Source: JBEKYD01 sp049509915
Lineage (GTDB): Bacteria > Acidobacteriota > Terriglobia > Bryobacterales > Bryobacteraceae
Direction of reading: 5' to 3'
Assembly (NCBI GenBank): GCA_049509915.1
Contig: JBEKZL010000088.1
Location: forward strand, 1-43,639
Length of the DNA stretch: 43,639 nucleotides
A program made the translations under genes and the position numbers. The notes beneath the pieces were generated by a model. The model worked only from the letters and a program-made list of their open reading frames with translations, did not search any database and was not told the DNA's origin. Position 1 is the stretch's first letter. Each line of letters starts with the position of its first letter. This document shows positions 16,524 to 25,257 of this stretch, in pieces.

Positions 16524-17674
16524 CCACTCATACCATCGGCATCGTCATGAACGGCGTCACCGGGCGCATGGGGCTCAACCAGCACCTGCGCCGGTCGATC
16601 TACGCCATTATCCAGCAGGGCGGCGTGCGCGTCTCCGATAGCGAAGTCATCCTGCCCCAACCGCTGCTGGTGGGGCGCAGCGCTTCGAAGCTGGACGCGA
16701 TCTCGAAGGAGTGCGGCGGCCTGGAATGGACCACCAATCTCGAAAAGGCCCTGGCCGATCCGGCTTATCAGGTTTACTTTGACGCCCAGACCACCGATCG
16801 GCGCGCCGGCGCCGTCCGCGCCGCCATCGCCGCCGGCAAACACGTCTACTGCGAAAAGCCCGTTTCGGGATCGCTCGAAACAGCCCTGGAGCTTTACCGC
16901 CTGGCCAAACGCGCCGGGGTGAAGCACGGCGTGGTGCAGGATAAACTCTGGCTGCCGGGATTCCTGAAGCTGGAACGTCTGAAGCGCCAGGGCTTCTTCG
17001 GCCGCATTCTTTCCGTGCGCGGCGAGTTCGGCTACTGGGTGTTCGAGGGCGATACCGTACCGTCGCAGCGGCCCTCCTGGAACTATCGCAAGGAAGATGG
17101 CGGCGGCATCATTCTCGACATGTTGTGCCATTGGCGCTACGTCCTCGACAACCTGTTCGGCGAAGTGAAGGCGGTTTCCTGCCTTGGCGCAACCCACGTG
17201 CCCACCCGCTGGGACGAAGCCGGCCAGCCATATTCCGCCACCGCCGACGATTCAGCCTACGCCACCTTCGAGCTGGCCGGCGGCATCGTCGCCCACATCA
17301 ACTCCTCCTGGGTGGTGCGCGTGCGCCGCGACGACCTGGTTACGTTCCAGGTGGATGGCTCGAAAGGCACGGCCGTCGCCGGCCTCCGCCACTGCTGGAT
17401 TCAGCCCTACGGCGCTACCCCCCGCCCCATCTGGAATCCCGATATCGAGCAGCCCATCGATTTCTTCCACGGCTGGCAGAAGGTCCCCGAGCAGGACACC
17501 TTCGACAACGCCTTCAAGCGCCAGTGGGAGCTGTTCCTCCGCCACATAGCCAAAGACGAACCCTTCCGCTGGGACCTGCTCGAAGGCGCCAAAGGCGTCC
17601 AGTTAGCCGAGCTAGGCCTGGAATCCTGGCGCGAGCGAGCCTGGGTGGATGTGCCTGCCCTCGGGGAAGAATAG
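16520..17674 (+). CDS. Gfo/Idh/MocA-family oxidoreductase (cytoplasmic)
   Basis: From ATG 16520 the product has 384 residues. The N-terminal Rossmann domain starts TIGIVMNGVTGRMG and contains the family hallmark GKHVYCEKPVSGS; a C-terminal alpha/beta domain follows, with GGGIILDMLCHWRYVLDNLF and the dehydrogenase-like substrate region. No signal peptide is present, unlike the second family member at 28829. Members oxidise or reduce sugars, inositols or related polyols with NAD(P). The start is fixed by the ATGA overlap with the cupin gene. The permease-cupin-oxidoreductase grouping suggests one catabolic pathway whose substrate is not evident. Confidence 0.9.
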   Translation: MTTHTIGIVMNGVTGRMGLNQHLRRSIYAIIQQGGVRVSDSEVILPQPLLVGRSASKLDAISKECGGLEWTTNLEKALADPAYQVYFDAQTTDRRAGAVRAAIAAGKHVYCEKPVSGSLETALELYRLAKRAGVKHGVVQDKLWLPGFLKLERLKRQGFFGRILSVRGEFGYWVFEGDTVPSQRPSWNYRKEDGGGIILDMLCHWRYVLDNLFGEVKAVSCLGATHVPTRWDEAGQPYSATADDSAYATFELAGGIVAHINSSWVVRVRRDDLVTFQVDGSKGTAVAGLRHCWIQPYGATPRPIWNPDIEQPIDFFHGWQKVPEQDTFDNAFKRQWELFLRHIAKDEPFRWDLLEGAKGVQLAELGLESWRERAWVDVPALGEE

Positions 17675-18264
17675 CTGGAGTCTCTCTCGGACGCCGAATC
17701 TTCGTGGCGCGGACTCTCTCCCCAGCGTCGGTTTTCGAGCAGGCGTTCTTGCCTTTTGTAGCGCAGGCGATCTTCGTCGCCAGTGCATTTGGTTGCGGCT
17801 ACGCTGCCCGTTTCGTGGCGCAGGCGCTTCGCCAAGGCGCTCCGCCTGCGGCGCCGAGACGAATTCCCGTCATCCCGGCACTTCGCGCCCTGGAGGAAAA
17901 TGAGGTGACCGCTTTCTGTGGGCCAGGTTGGTAACCTGCGGACTGATTGTCAATCGGTCTAGCCGGGCGCCAGCCCGGCCGTCCGTTGGCGCGCCCGAAA
18001 CATGGCTCAACCCAAACTTCACGAGCTTAGACCGGCCCTGAACATCCTGACCATGTCCTAATTGGACACCGGCAGCGTTCGAGGTGTTCCCAAAGCGGAC
18101 GATGGCAACGGCAGCGGGCCGCACCACGCGCCGCTACTTCCGCGCCCCGAGGGATAGGGGGCTGGGAGTTCTCCAGAGGCTGTTGAAGACTGCGGCACCG
18201 ATCCCGTACTCCCGGCAACTGGCTCTGGGAACCTTCCCGCTCCTCGCGGTTTCTAAGAAATCAA
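17675..18264. other. Gene-free stretch made of repeat remnants
   Basis: About 590 bases without a credible gene. Several related fragments of the form GCAGGCG..CGCC occur at 17740-17860, including a perfect 8-base inverted pair CGCAGGCG / CGCCTGCG. CGTGGCGCGGACTCT near 17708 recurs near 32232. A run of three small hairpins is at 17924-17979 (listed separately). No N-terminal extension of the following permease gene is encoded here. Confidence 0.5.
17924..17979. repeat. Three consecutive short hairpins
   Basis: In order: CAGGTT/AACCTG with a 3-base loop (17924-17938); a nine-pair arm with one T-G wobble around a single central base (17941-17959); and GCCGGGC/GCCCGGC with a 4-base loop (17962-17979). 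The spacers are only two bases. I recall this type of block as a recurrent intergenic element in Solibacter-like genomes, but cannot check it here. Confidence 0.55.
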
Positions 18265-20697
18265 ATGGCAAGAGAACTACAGCTCGAAATCCTTGCCCAC
18301 GACGTGCGCTATGCCATGCGGAGCCTCATGCGCAGCCGCACGTTCACTTTGGCGGCCGTAGTCGCGATCGCGCTCGGCATCGGCGCTGGAACCGCCGTGT
18401 TCAGCGTGGTGGATCGGATCCTCTTTCGCAGTCTTCCCTATCCGCGGGCCGACCGCCTGGTTTCCCTCGGGATGGTCGCGCCGATTGTGCCGCAGGAGTT
18501 CCTGCTGAGTTATGACTATCTGGACTGGCGCGATAACCAAACGCCTTTTGAGGCGATGGGTGCCTGGGTCGACGGTCTCCGGGACTGCGATCTCAACGAC
18601 ACCAGGCCGCTGCGGCTTCGATGTGCCGGCGTGGATTCCACTCTCCTGCGAACGCTCGGAACCATGCCGGTTCGGGGCCGTAATTTCACTCGCCAGGAGG
18701 AAAAGCCGGACGCGCCGAAAACCGCAATCGTCTCCTACGGGCTCTGGCGCAGTCGCTTCGCTCAAGACCCCGCCGCCGTCGGCAGGACCATCCGCCTCGA
18801 CGGGCAATCCGTTACCATCGTCGGAGTCCTGCCCCCGCAATTCGAGTTGCCGACCCTGGAGCCCACCGATATTCTCCTCCCGCACGTTCTCGATGAACCC
18901 GAACAGCGATCGCGAAGATTGGCGATCCTCCTCACGGCGGTCGCACGCCTGAAACCTGGAGTCAGCCCGGCGCAAGCTGAGCTGGAATTGCACCCGCTCT
19001 TCGATAAGTCGCTGGAGTCGGTTACCCCGTCGTTCCGCAAGGATGTGAAGCTGCGCCTGCGGCCCCTGCGGGATCGCCAGGTCCAGGATTCGCGATTGGC
19101 GTCGTGGGTCCTGTTGGGATCGGTCCTGGCTGTGCTGCTGATCGCCTGCGCCAATGTAGCCAACCTGCTGCTGGCGCGCTCCGCTACCCGGGAGCGCGAA
19201 TTTGCGGTTCGCGCGGCGTTGGGAGCCGGCCGAGGCGGGCTGGCTCGCCAGGCCCTGGCCGAGAGCATGTTGATGGCTCTCGCAGGCGGCGCGGCGGGAT
19301 GTGCCCTGGCTTTCGCTCTGCTCCGCCTCTTCATCGCGATTGCGCCCGAAGGCATACCGCAACTGCATCGGGCTGGCGTGGACTTGCGCGTGCTTCTGTT
19401 CACGCTGCTCCTGTCGCTGCTGTGCGGCGTCCTGTTCGGGTTGGCGCCCGCTATTCAGATCTCCCGGCTGGCATCGCTAAAAGCCGGGCGGTCCCTGGGC
19501 GGCCGCTTACTGTTCCGGCAATCCCTGGTCGCGGTGCAGATCTGCGTCTCGCTGATACTGTTGGCGGGCGCGGGCCTGCTTCTCCGCAGTCTATGGAATC
19601 TCCAAAACCAGCCGCTCGGAATACGCACGGATCACGTGCTGACAGCCGCCGTGACACTGGGACGCGCGTCCTACCCGGCGCCCGCGCAGCGGTTGGCCTT
19701 TTTCGAAGAAATGGAGCGACGCTTGCGCCGGATTCCGGGAGCCGCCGAAGTGGCGGTGGCCGAGTCGCTCCCGCCCGCTGGCAACTCGATGGGTTCCATC
19801 CTGTATGCCGCTATCGATGTCCGAGGCCGGCCGCGGTTCACGGATGGAACCGGCGGCAGGGTGCAGTGGCGATCGGTCACGCCGCGTTATTTCTCCACGC
19901 TTGGCATTCCCATCCTCCAGGGCCGCGCGTTTCGGGAAGAAGACCGCGATCCCGGCCGGAACGTAGTCATCCTGAGTGACAGGCTGGCCCGCCGCATGTT
20001 CCCCGGGAAGAGTCCGGTAGGCCAGCAGATGCGTCCCGGATTCCAGGGTGAGTGGCTGAGCGTCGTCGGGGTGGCTGCCAACGTGAAGAATGCCGGCCTC
20101 ATCGAACCGGACCACCCGGAATACTACGTACCCCGAAAACACTCGCCCCAGAATGTGACAGCCGGCGCGACCGCCCTGATTCGCACCGCCATTCCAACCC
20201 GGGCCATGGCCAAATCGGTGCTGGCGGAGATTGCCGGGCTCGACAGCACCCTGCCGGCAAACATCGAGACCATGGACCAGCGTGTCGGCAAGCTTGCCGA
20301 AAGGCCGCGCTTCAACGCCCTGCTGCTCGGAATCTTCGCCAGCCTGGGAGTCCTGTTGGCGGCTATCGGCCTCTATGGCGTGATCTCGTTTCTGGTCGCG
20401 CGGCGCGCACCGGAGATCGGCATACGCATGGCTTTGGGCGCGACGCCTGCCGCGATTACCCGCATGGTGCTGAGGCAGGCTGGATTTTGGACGGCCGCCG
20501 GAGCCGCCATGGGCGCCGTAGGGTCGCTGGTTGTCGTTCGTCTCCTCGACCACTTGCTCTTCCACGTCTCCGCCAAAGACCCATGGACATTCGCCGGCGC
20601 CGTAGCGACGCTCCTTGCTGTTGCTTTCGCGGCGGCTTGGATTCCGTCGCGCCGGGCGGCACACCTCGATCCTATGCAGGTTCTGCGGCGGGAGTAA
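18265..20697 (+). CDS. Acidobacterial duplicated orphan permease (MacB/FtsX-type ABC permease)
   Basis: The 810-residue protein is a tandem of two MacB-periplasmic plus FtsX-permease units. Unit one starts VRYAMRSLMRSRTFTLAAVV and VFSVVDRILFRSLPYP, with its membrane helices at about 280-400 (ACANVANLLLARSATREREF). Unit two begins around 420 and ends with SLGVLLAAIGLYGVISFLVARR, RAPEIGIRMALGA and the usual LDPMQVLRRE. The family is very numerous in Acidobacteria and is called orphan because no ABC ATPase gene is adjacent, as here. The roughly 80-residue N-terminal extension common in relatives is absent. The role is unproven; efflux or lipoprotein handling is the usual guess. ATG 18265 lacks a clear ribosome site. 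Confidence 0.92.
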   Translation: MARELQLEILAHDVRYAMRSLMRSRTFTLAAVVAIALGIGAGTAVFSVVDRILFRSLPYPRADRLVSLGMVAPIVPQEFLLSYDYLDWRDNQTPFEAMGAWVDGLRDCDLNDTRPLRLRCAGVDSTLLRTLGTMPVRGRNFTRQEEKPDAPKTAIVSYGLWRSRFAQDPAAVGRTIRLDGQSVTIVGVLPPQFELPTLEPTDILLPHVLDEPEQRSRRLAILLTAVARLKPGVSPAQAELELHPLFDKSLESVTPSFRKDVKLRLRPLRDRQVQDSRLASWVLLGSVLAVLLIACANVANLLLARSATREREFAVRAALGAGRGGLARQALAESMLMALAGGAAGCALAFALLRLFIAIAPEGIPQLHRAGVDLRVLLFTLLLSLLCGVLFGLAPAIQISRLASLKAGRSLGGRLLFRQSLVAVQICVSLILLAGAGLLLRSLWNLQNQPLGIRTDHVLTAAVTLGRASYPAPAQRLAFFEEMERRLRRIPGAAEVAVAESLPPAGNSMGSILYAAIDVRGRPRFTDGTGGRVQWRSVTPRYFSTLGIPILQGRAFREEDRDPGRNVVILSDRLARRMFPGKSPVGQQMRPGFQGEWLSVVGVAANVKNAGLIEPDHPEYYVPRKHSPQNVTAGATALIRTAIPTRAMAKSVLAEIAGLDSTLPANIETMDQRVGKLAERPRFNALLLGIFASLGVLLAAIGLYGVISFLVARRAPEIGIRMALGATPAAITRMVLRQAGFWTAAGAAMGAVGSLVVVRLLDHLLFHVSAKDPWTFAGAVATLLAVAFAAAWIPSRRAAHLDPMQVLRRE

Positions 20698-20770
20698 GCG
20701 TCGTCCACATGGCACGATGCTAATTAACTGAAACGGGACCGTCGCTTTTGCCTTAACGCCTCTTCGCCAG

Positions 20771-22555
20771 CTACGCCCCGCGCGCGGAGACTTCCGCCCA
20801 GCCGTCCGGCGTGACGATTCGTACCACCGTCTGGGCATCCCGCCCCTTCGACTCGTAGGTGATGATGTACTGCGAGAGGTTAGTGATGCAGAGCCTCTCC
20901 ACCGTCTCCGCCGCTTCGGCTTCCGACGCACAACGGTGGAAGGTGACCGTGGCCGGACGGCACGTTTCGGCCAGCCTCGGATTCTCGCCTACGGTAACGA
21001 AGTCGATGGGAACCGGCGCGTCCAGCATCGATAGCTTCGATACGTGGGCTTCCAGAGGCGCTTCGGCTTCCCATGGACAGTACACAACGATTCGCGGGCT
21101 GGCATCCATCGGCGCCAGCTGCTTGCGGCTGTCCACGGCTCCCAAAAGGGCGTCCCACAAACTCCCCTGCGGCGGCTTCTCCTTCCCGTTTCTCATCGTG
21201 CCGGGCGTCGGCTCCGCGGCGGACGTGAAATCCGGCGGCGCGATCTCTTGGGGAGTCTGCTCGGGCAGCGCGATCTCAATGATCTGCCCTATTAGCGTTG
21301 CCTGCAGGCTTCCCTTCCGCGCCGGCCTATAGCGAACGGTCGCCCACACGTCTCGCGGGCGTTTCCACATGAGTCCATGCCGCACTCCATCCGCAAAGCT
21401 CGGGCCACCGCCGGCGCTCGTCCCGGCGGCGCCCGGGCACACGAAGACAAAAGCCATCGTCGAAGGCAGTCGGCGCTCTTCCACCCGGTAGTCTGTCACC
21501 ACCGCTCCTCCCTCGCTCACCGCGAACTGCGTGGGAAGCAGACCCTCCGGGTCCTTGCCATCGGTTGCCCGAATGGCAAGGTGGATCGAGCGCGTGTGGC
21601 CGGTTCCCGGCTCCGGCTGCCAAATGGCCGCCATCCGCCAGGGAGCCCGCGGAAGCGAACGGGCCTTCTCTTCTATCGCCTTCAGCGACAGTGCCGCGTG
21701 CCTGCGAGCATTCGGATCTGGGTCCTCCTTCAGCCGCTCCAGCGCGCCCTTAAACCGCATGTCGCCCAGGGCCCCCATGGCCCACGCGGCCGTCACCCGC
21801 GATCCGGCCGACTCCCGGCCGCTCATCTGCAGCAGTGCCGGTACCGCCCAACAATCTCCCGCCCGATACAACCCCACCAGCGCATTGCCCGCCGCTCGGT
21901 TATTCGCGTCGCCGGCCGCGGCTCGAAGCAAGGTCTTCACTTCCTCGGTTTGACAGCCCCACAGTGCCTCGACGGCGTTGGCGCGTGTGCGCGCGTCCGC
22001 ACCCTTCAGCTGGCGGGTCACCCATTGGACACTCTTGCCGCAGCGGCCAACTATACCCACTGCCTTTGATCGTAAGTGCGTGTCCGGGTGCTGAAGCAGC
22101 CCCAGCAGCTTTGGTGCAGTCCGCGTAATGTCCGCAATCTCGTCCAAAGCCCGCAGTATCCGCACGAGCCCTTTCGCCGAGCCGGGAACGTTCTCTTTGG
22201 CGGCGTCGGCCACTGCTTTTGCCAGTGCGATGTCGGCATTCGGGTCCGCCGCAAAAGCCGCTCGCGACACCTTCACTACCTGCCCGAAATTGAGGCGGGA
22301 ATCCGCCAATACCCGGACCAACAGGCCATTCTCCACGACCAACCTCAGCAGGTACTCCGCACCCGCGGCGTCTTCCATGGACACAAGGACCCGCGCCGCA
22401 GCCTCACAAAACCCGTCCGGATCCGACTTCAGCAGTCCCCGCATCTCGTCGCCGGCAACGCTTGGAGACCGGTGAAACCTCCGTACCAGTCCTTTGAGCT
22501 CGCCGCAAAGGTTGGAAGAAATGGCGCGGTTGTGTACCAGGCGAAGGATACCCAC
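20771..22555 (-). CDS. HEAT-repeat protein with a degenerate VWFA-related C-terminal domain
   Basis: The 594-residue protein (GTG 22555; ATG 22444 is an alternative) has helical HEAT-type repeats from about 40 to 310 (LRSKAVGIVGRCGKS, ARTRANAVEALWGC, RVTAAWAMGALGDM, ARRHAALSLKAIE). The remainder resembles the acidobacterial VWFA-related domain of its upstream neighbour: HLAIRATDGKDPEGLLPTQF and AVVTDYRVEERRLPSTMAFV align with the opening of that domain, and LSQYIITYESKG with its end, but the metal-site DxSxS motif is missing. No signal peptide is visible. It is encoded 64 bases downstream of the VWFA-related gene on the same strand, so an operon is likely. Function is unknown; a protein-binding scaffold is an inference. 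Confidence 0.7.
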   Translation of the reverse strand: MGILRLVHNRAISSNLCGELKGLVRRFHRSPSVAGDEMRGLLKSDPDGFCEAAARVLVSMEDAAGAEYLLRLVVENGLLVRVLADSRLNFGQVVKVSRAAFAADPNADIALAKAVADAAKENVPGSAKGLVRILRALDEIADITRTAPKLLGLLQHPDTHLRSKAVGIVGRCGKSVQWVTRQLKGADARTRANAVEALWGCQTEEVKTLLRAAAGDANNRAAGNALVGLYRAGDCWAVPALLQMSGRESAGSRVTAAWAMGALGDMRFKGALERLKEDPDPNARRHAALSLKAIEEKARSLPRAPWRMAAIWQPEPGTGHTRSIHLAIRATDGKDPEGLLPTQFAVSEGGAVVTDYRVEERRLPSTMAFVFVCPGAAGTSAGGGPSFADGVRHGLMWKRPRDVWATVRYRPARKGSLQATLIGQIIEIALPEQTPQEIAPPDFTSAAEPTPGTMRNGKEKPPQGSLWDALLGAVDSRKQLAPMDASPRIVVYCPWEAEAPLEAHVSKLSMLDAPVPIDFVTVGENPRLAETCRPATVTFHRCASEAEAAETVERLCITNLSQYIITYESKGRDAQTVVRIVTPDGWAEVSARGA

Positions 22556-22619
22556 AGTTTCCGTATCGGCTAGAAAACCAATTGTCTATAGTGGATACAG
22601 CGGCGAGTGACTTCGAACG

Positions 22620-23675
22620 CTATGGCTGGGCGTAATACCCGGACCGGGTGCGCGCCGCTACTCCGGGCCTGTCGATCTTGATCTCGAGCGCGTGGTACTC
22701 GTCGGGACCATCCCCGGGGAGGCTGTCGAAAGAGAGCACGTAAAACGCGTTCGCGTCGGCAATACACGCCGCGATCTCGCTCGACACATCGTTGGACGAA
22801 TTGAGAACCCGGCCTCCACTTTGCACCGCCAGAACCTGCAATCCCAGGTTGCCAAACTGAACTTGTCCCGCCGTCTTCATCCCCTTTAGAAACGCTTTAT
22901 ATTCGAAAGTTCGGAATCCGCCCGCGTCCTCCACACCCAACGGGTCCGCGGAATAAAGAGTAATGCGGGCCTCTCGCAGCCCGTCGGAGAAACCGACAAT
23001 GGAATCGAAAATTTGCCGCTGCTGTTTGGGGGTTATCTGCAGGTTCGGGCCGGAAAGAATGGGCCAACCCGGGCTGATCCAAACTACCAGCTTTCGTCCA
23101 GGCCTCGTTTGTCCGTAATCGATAAGCTGTTGGAGCCCCTGGAGAGACAGCTGCAACCGCTCCTCGGCGCCGTAAATTCCTTGCGACCTGCCAACGATGC
23201 GCAGAGCGGGCCATTTCTGGCGCAAGTCCGCGACCAGGGCGTTTCCATCCCGGGAAGGCGCACTTCCCACGGTCATTCCTGAATCGGCAAGGAACGCCAT
23301 CGACACCGGGCGCGTAAGCGCCCCACCGTTTCCTCGCAGGAACCTCTCAATTTGATCCCGCTCGGAACCCATCTTTGTGAATGTGGTGTTCACCTCGTCG
23401 ACGAGCAAAATGACTTCCACGGGCAGATCGGCCGTCGCGGTCACGGCATCGAAGGACAGGATCTTCTGCGGCAGTTTGTTGTCCAGCAGTGTAAAGTCCT
23501 GCTGTTGCAGGCCGGAAACCGGCTTTCCGGACTTGTCCGTCACGGCCACGTCGAGCGTTATCGCGCGGCCCGCACTACCGGATGGGACGCGCGCCGGGGC
23601 TCCGCTCTGTTGGGCAAATCCTGAAACAAGTGAAAGCCAGAGTACACAGACCAACCCGCCGCGCCGATTACGCAT
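22620..23675 (-). CDS. Secreted VWFA-related domain protein (acidobacterial family)
   Basis: The chosen ATG 23675 gives 351 residues beginning with a clear signal peptide (MRNRRGGLVCVLWLSLVSGF, cleavage near FAQ) and has an AGGAGG site four bases upstream; the longer frame to 23738 would hide the signal. The mature protein opens with the typical TLDVAVTDKSGKPVSGLQQQ, then DFTLLDNKLPQKILSF, and continues with a VWA fold: VEVILLVDEVNTTF replaces the metal-binding DxSxS, so the MIDAS site is not canonical. The end (AFYVLSFDSLPG, ALEIKIDRPG) is also typical. These proteins are exported and presumed to mediate protein contacts. It pairs with the downstream HEAT/VWFA gene. Confidence 0.85.
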   Translation of the reverse strand: MRNRRGGLVCVLWLSLVSGFAQQSGAPARVPSGSAGRAITLDVAVTDKSGKPVSGLQQQDFTLLDNKLPQKILSFDAVTATADLPVEVILLVDEVNTTFTKMGSERDQIERFLRGNGGALTRPVSMAFLADSGMTVGSAPSRDGNALVADLRQKWPALRIVGRSQGIYGAEERLQLSLQGLQQLIDYGQTRPGRKLVVWISPGWPILSGPNLQITPKQQRQIFDSIVGFSDGLREARITLYSADPLGVEDAGGFRTFEYKAFLKGMKTAGQVQFGNLGLQVLAVQSGGRVLNSSNDVSSEIAACIADANAFYVLSFDSLPGDGPDEYHALEIKIDRPGVAARTRSGYYAQP

Positions 23676-23679
23676 TCGA

Positions 23680-23685
23680 CCTCCT
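23680..23685 (-). promoter_or_regulatory. Ribosome binding site that fixes the VWFA-related start
   Basis: On the minus strand AGGAGG precedes ATG 23675 by four bases. This supports the internal start over the longer reading frame. Confidence 0.75.
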
Positions 23686-23790
23686 CGCATTGGCCACCTG
23701 ACACAATAATCCTCTTGCCGCCCAAACTCAATAGCCATTCAGAGCGCCACCGGGGCCAGCGGCAGCCCCTCGATCGCGTACGATGGGGCT

Positions 23791-24423
23791 ATGCGGGACA
23801 TTGCGTACGCGCTTGGCTCGCGCCGGATGATGCCACGGCTGCTCTGGTTGATTTTGTGCTTGGCGCCGGCCGCCGCTCACGCCGGGGTGTGCTCGGAAGC
23901 GGCCGCGGAGCCGCGAAACGACTTCGAGTTTCTGGCCGGCTACTCGCCCGATACTTCGACTTTCCTCATCGGCAGAGCGCCGGATCGCCAGTTCGCCATC
24001 GCCGGCTTCGCCTATAGCTATCGCTGCTGGCTGCGGAATGCGGTTGCCATCTCCTATTCCGCAACCGTTCTTCCTGCGGCCATCCTGTTCCAGCCCAGGC
24101 AGACTTACTACGCCCTGTCTCCACCCGGCGGACTCGAAGTAACCTACGCTCTCGCGCATTCGGTTTACGGAGTGGGCGTGGAACCGCTCGGCTTCAACTT
24201 CGAATTCGCCCGCCGGCACCGGCTCGCCCCCTTTGTCGAACTCGGCGGCGGAATCATCGCCTCCACCCAGCCCATCCCGTTCGATGTGCGCTGCCGGATC
24301 GGACGCGCTCGCGCGGTCAGCGTCGGCTACCGGCTGATGCACATTTCCAACGCCAATACCACCGCCGTCAATCCGGGCATCGATAACCATGTCCTGTGGA
24401 TGGGATTTTCGTTTTCGCGTTAG
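23791..24423 (+). CDS. PagL-like lipid A 3-O-deacylase / acyloxyacyl hydrolase
   Basis: The 210-residue protein has a signal peptide (MPRLLWLILCLAPAAAHAG from the second or third Met) and a small beta-barrel pattern. Near the end lies YRLMHISNANTTAVNPGIDN, matching the PagL catalytic H-x-S-N motif and the following NPG, and it finishes with WMGFSFSR, an outer-membrane-like terminus. PagL removes an acyl chain from lipid A in the outer membrane and so remodels LPS. Compared with my memory of relatives, the stretch between ELGGGIIASTQPIPFD and GYRLMHIS looks shorter, so a small in-frame loss is possible. The start at 23791 is uncertain; ATGs at 23827 and 23830 are alternatives. Confidence 0.75.
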   Translation: MRDIAYALGSRRMMPRLLWLILCLAPAAAHAGVCSEAAAEPRNDFEFLAGYSPDTSTFLIGRAPDRQFAIAGFAYSYRCWLRNAVAISYSATVLPAAILFQPRQTYYALSPPGGLEVTYALAHSVYGVGVEPLGFNFEFARRHRLAPFVELGGGIIASTQPIPFDVRCRIGRARAVSVGYRLMHISNANTTAVNPGIDNHVLWMGFSFSR

Positions 24424-24446
24424 CTGGGGAGCGCGCGGAGAAGGGG

Positions 24447-25136
24447 CTACAGTCCGGCTTCAGCCAACGCCGCCCGGCAGGCCTTCAGGATACCGACGGC
24501 GCCGGGGGTATCGCCGTGCACACAGATGGTATCGGCGCCGGCGCGCGCCAGGGTGACGGCCTGGCTGGCGGCGGCTTCCGGGTCCGTAATCAGCGCGCCG
24601 GGGAGCTTGCGGTTACGCAGAGAACCATCCGGCTCGTAGCAACGGTCGGCGAACGCTTCGGCCGCAACGGCCAGGCCCATGCCGCGCCAGGCTTCTAGCA
24701 TGGGCGAGCCCGCCAGTCCGAACAGGCGCGCTTGCGGGTTCCATTTCGCCACCGCCCGGCCGATGGCCTCGGCCACCTGGCGATTGCGCACGGCCACGTT
24801 ATACATGGCCCCGTGCGCCTTTACGTATTCGACGGCGCCGCCCAGCCGCGTCACGATGGTTTCCAGGCGGGCGATCTGGTCGAGCGTCGTGGCTTCGATT
24901 TCCGCCGCCGTGAGCGCCATTTCCAAACGCCCGAAATTGGCGCGGTCCGGATAGCCCGGGTGGGCGCCGATGCGCACGCCGCGTGCGATGGCCAGGCGCG
25001 CGGTCCGCTCCATAATGGCCTCGTCTCCGGCATGCGCGCCGCAGGCGATGCTGGCGGAAGTGACGCACTCCATCAGAGCCGCTTCGTGGGCGGCGTCTTC
25101 CAGTTCCCCCATGTCGCAATTCAAATCTACTCGCAT
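24447..25136 (-). CDS. pxpA: LamB/YcsF family protein, 5-oxoprolinase subunit A (PxpA)
   Basis: This 229-residue protein shows the family pattern: VDLNCDMGE at the start, ASIACGAHAGDEAIM, IGAHPGYPDRANFGR, EYVKAHGAMYN and DTICVHGDTPGAV near the end. PxpA acts with PxpB and PxpC to hydrolyse 5-oxoproline (pyroglutamate) to glutamate using ATP, a clean-up reaction for damaged glutamine and glutathione turnover. pxpB and pxpC are not adjacent, which is unusual; they may lie elsewhere. The protein is somewhat shorter than the usual 240-255 residues, mainly near the N-terminus. It diverges from the effector-like gene at 25258 across 121 bases. Confidence 0.88.
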   Translation of the reverse strand: MRVDLNCDMGELEDAAHEAALMECVTSASIACGAHAGDEAIMERTARLAIARGVRIGAHPGYPDRANFGRLEMALTAAEIEATTLDQIARLETIVTRLGGAVEYVKAHGAMYNVAVRNRQVAEAIGRAVAKWNPQARLFGLAGSPMLEAWRGMGLAVAAEAFADRCYEPDGSLRNRKLPGALITDPEAAASQAVTLARAGADTICVHGDTPGAVGILKACRAALAEAGL

Positions 25137-25246
25137 AGTACTGGTTTGATATTAACTCGGCTCGGTTCGGACTTACTTCGGATAAGATCTTTTTGTCGGC
25201 GCCCGAGTTTGTCGCCGAGCGAGAGACTGTACGATTCTCGTGAGAC

Positions 25247-25250
25247 GGAG
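25247..25250 (+). promoter_or_regulatory. Ribosome binding site selecting ATG 25258
   Basis: GGAG lies seven bases before ATG 25258. This favours that start over the GTG at 25240, which would add only MRRSSK. Confidence 0.6.
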
Positions 25251-25257
25251 CAGTAAG

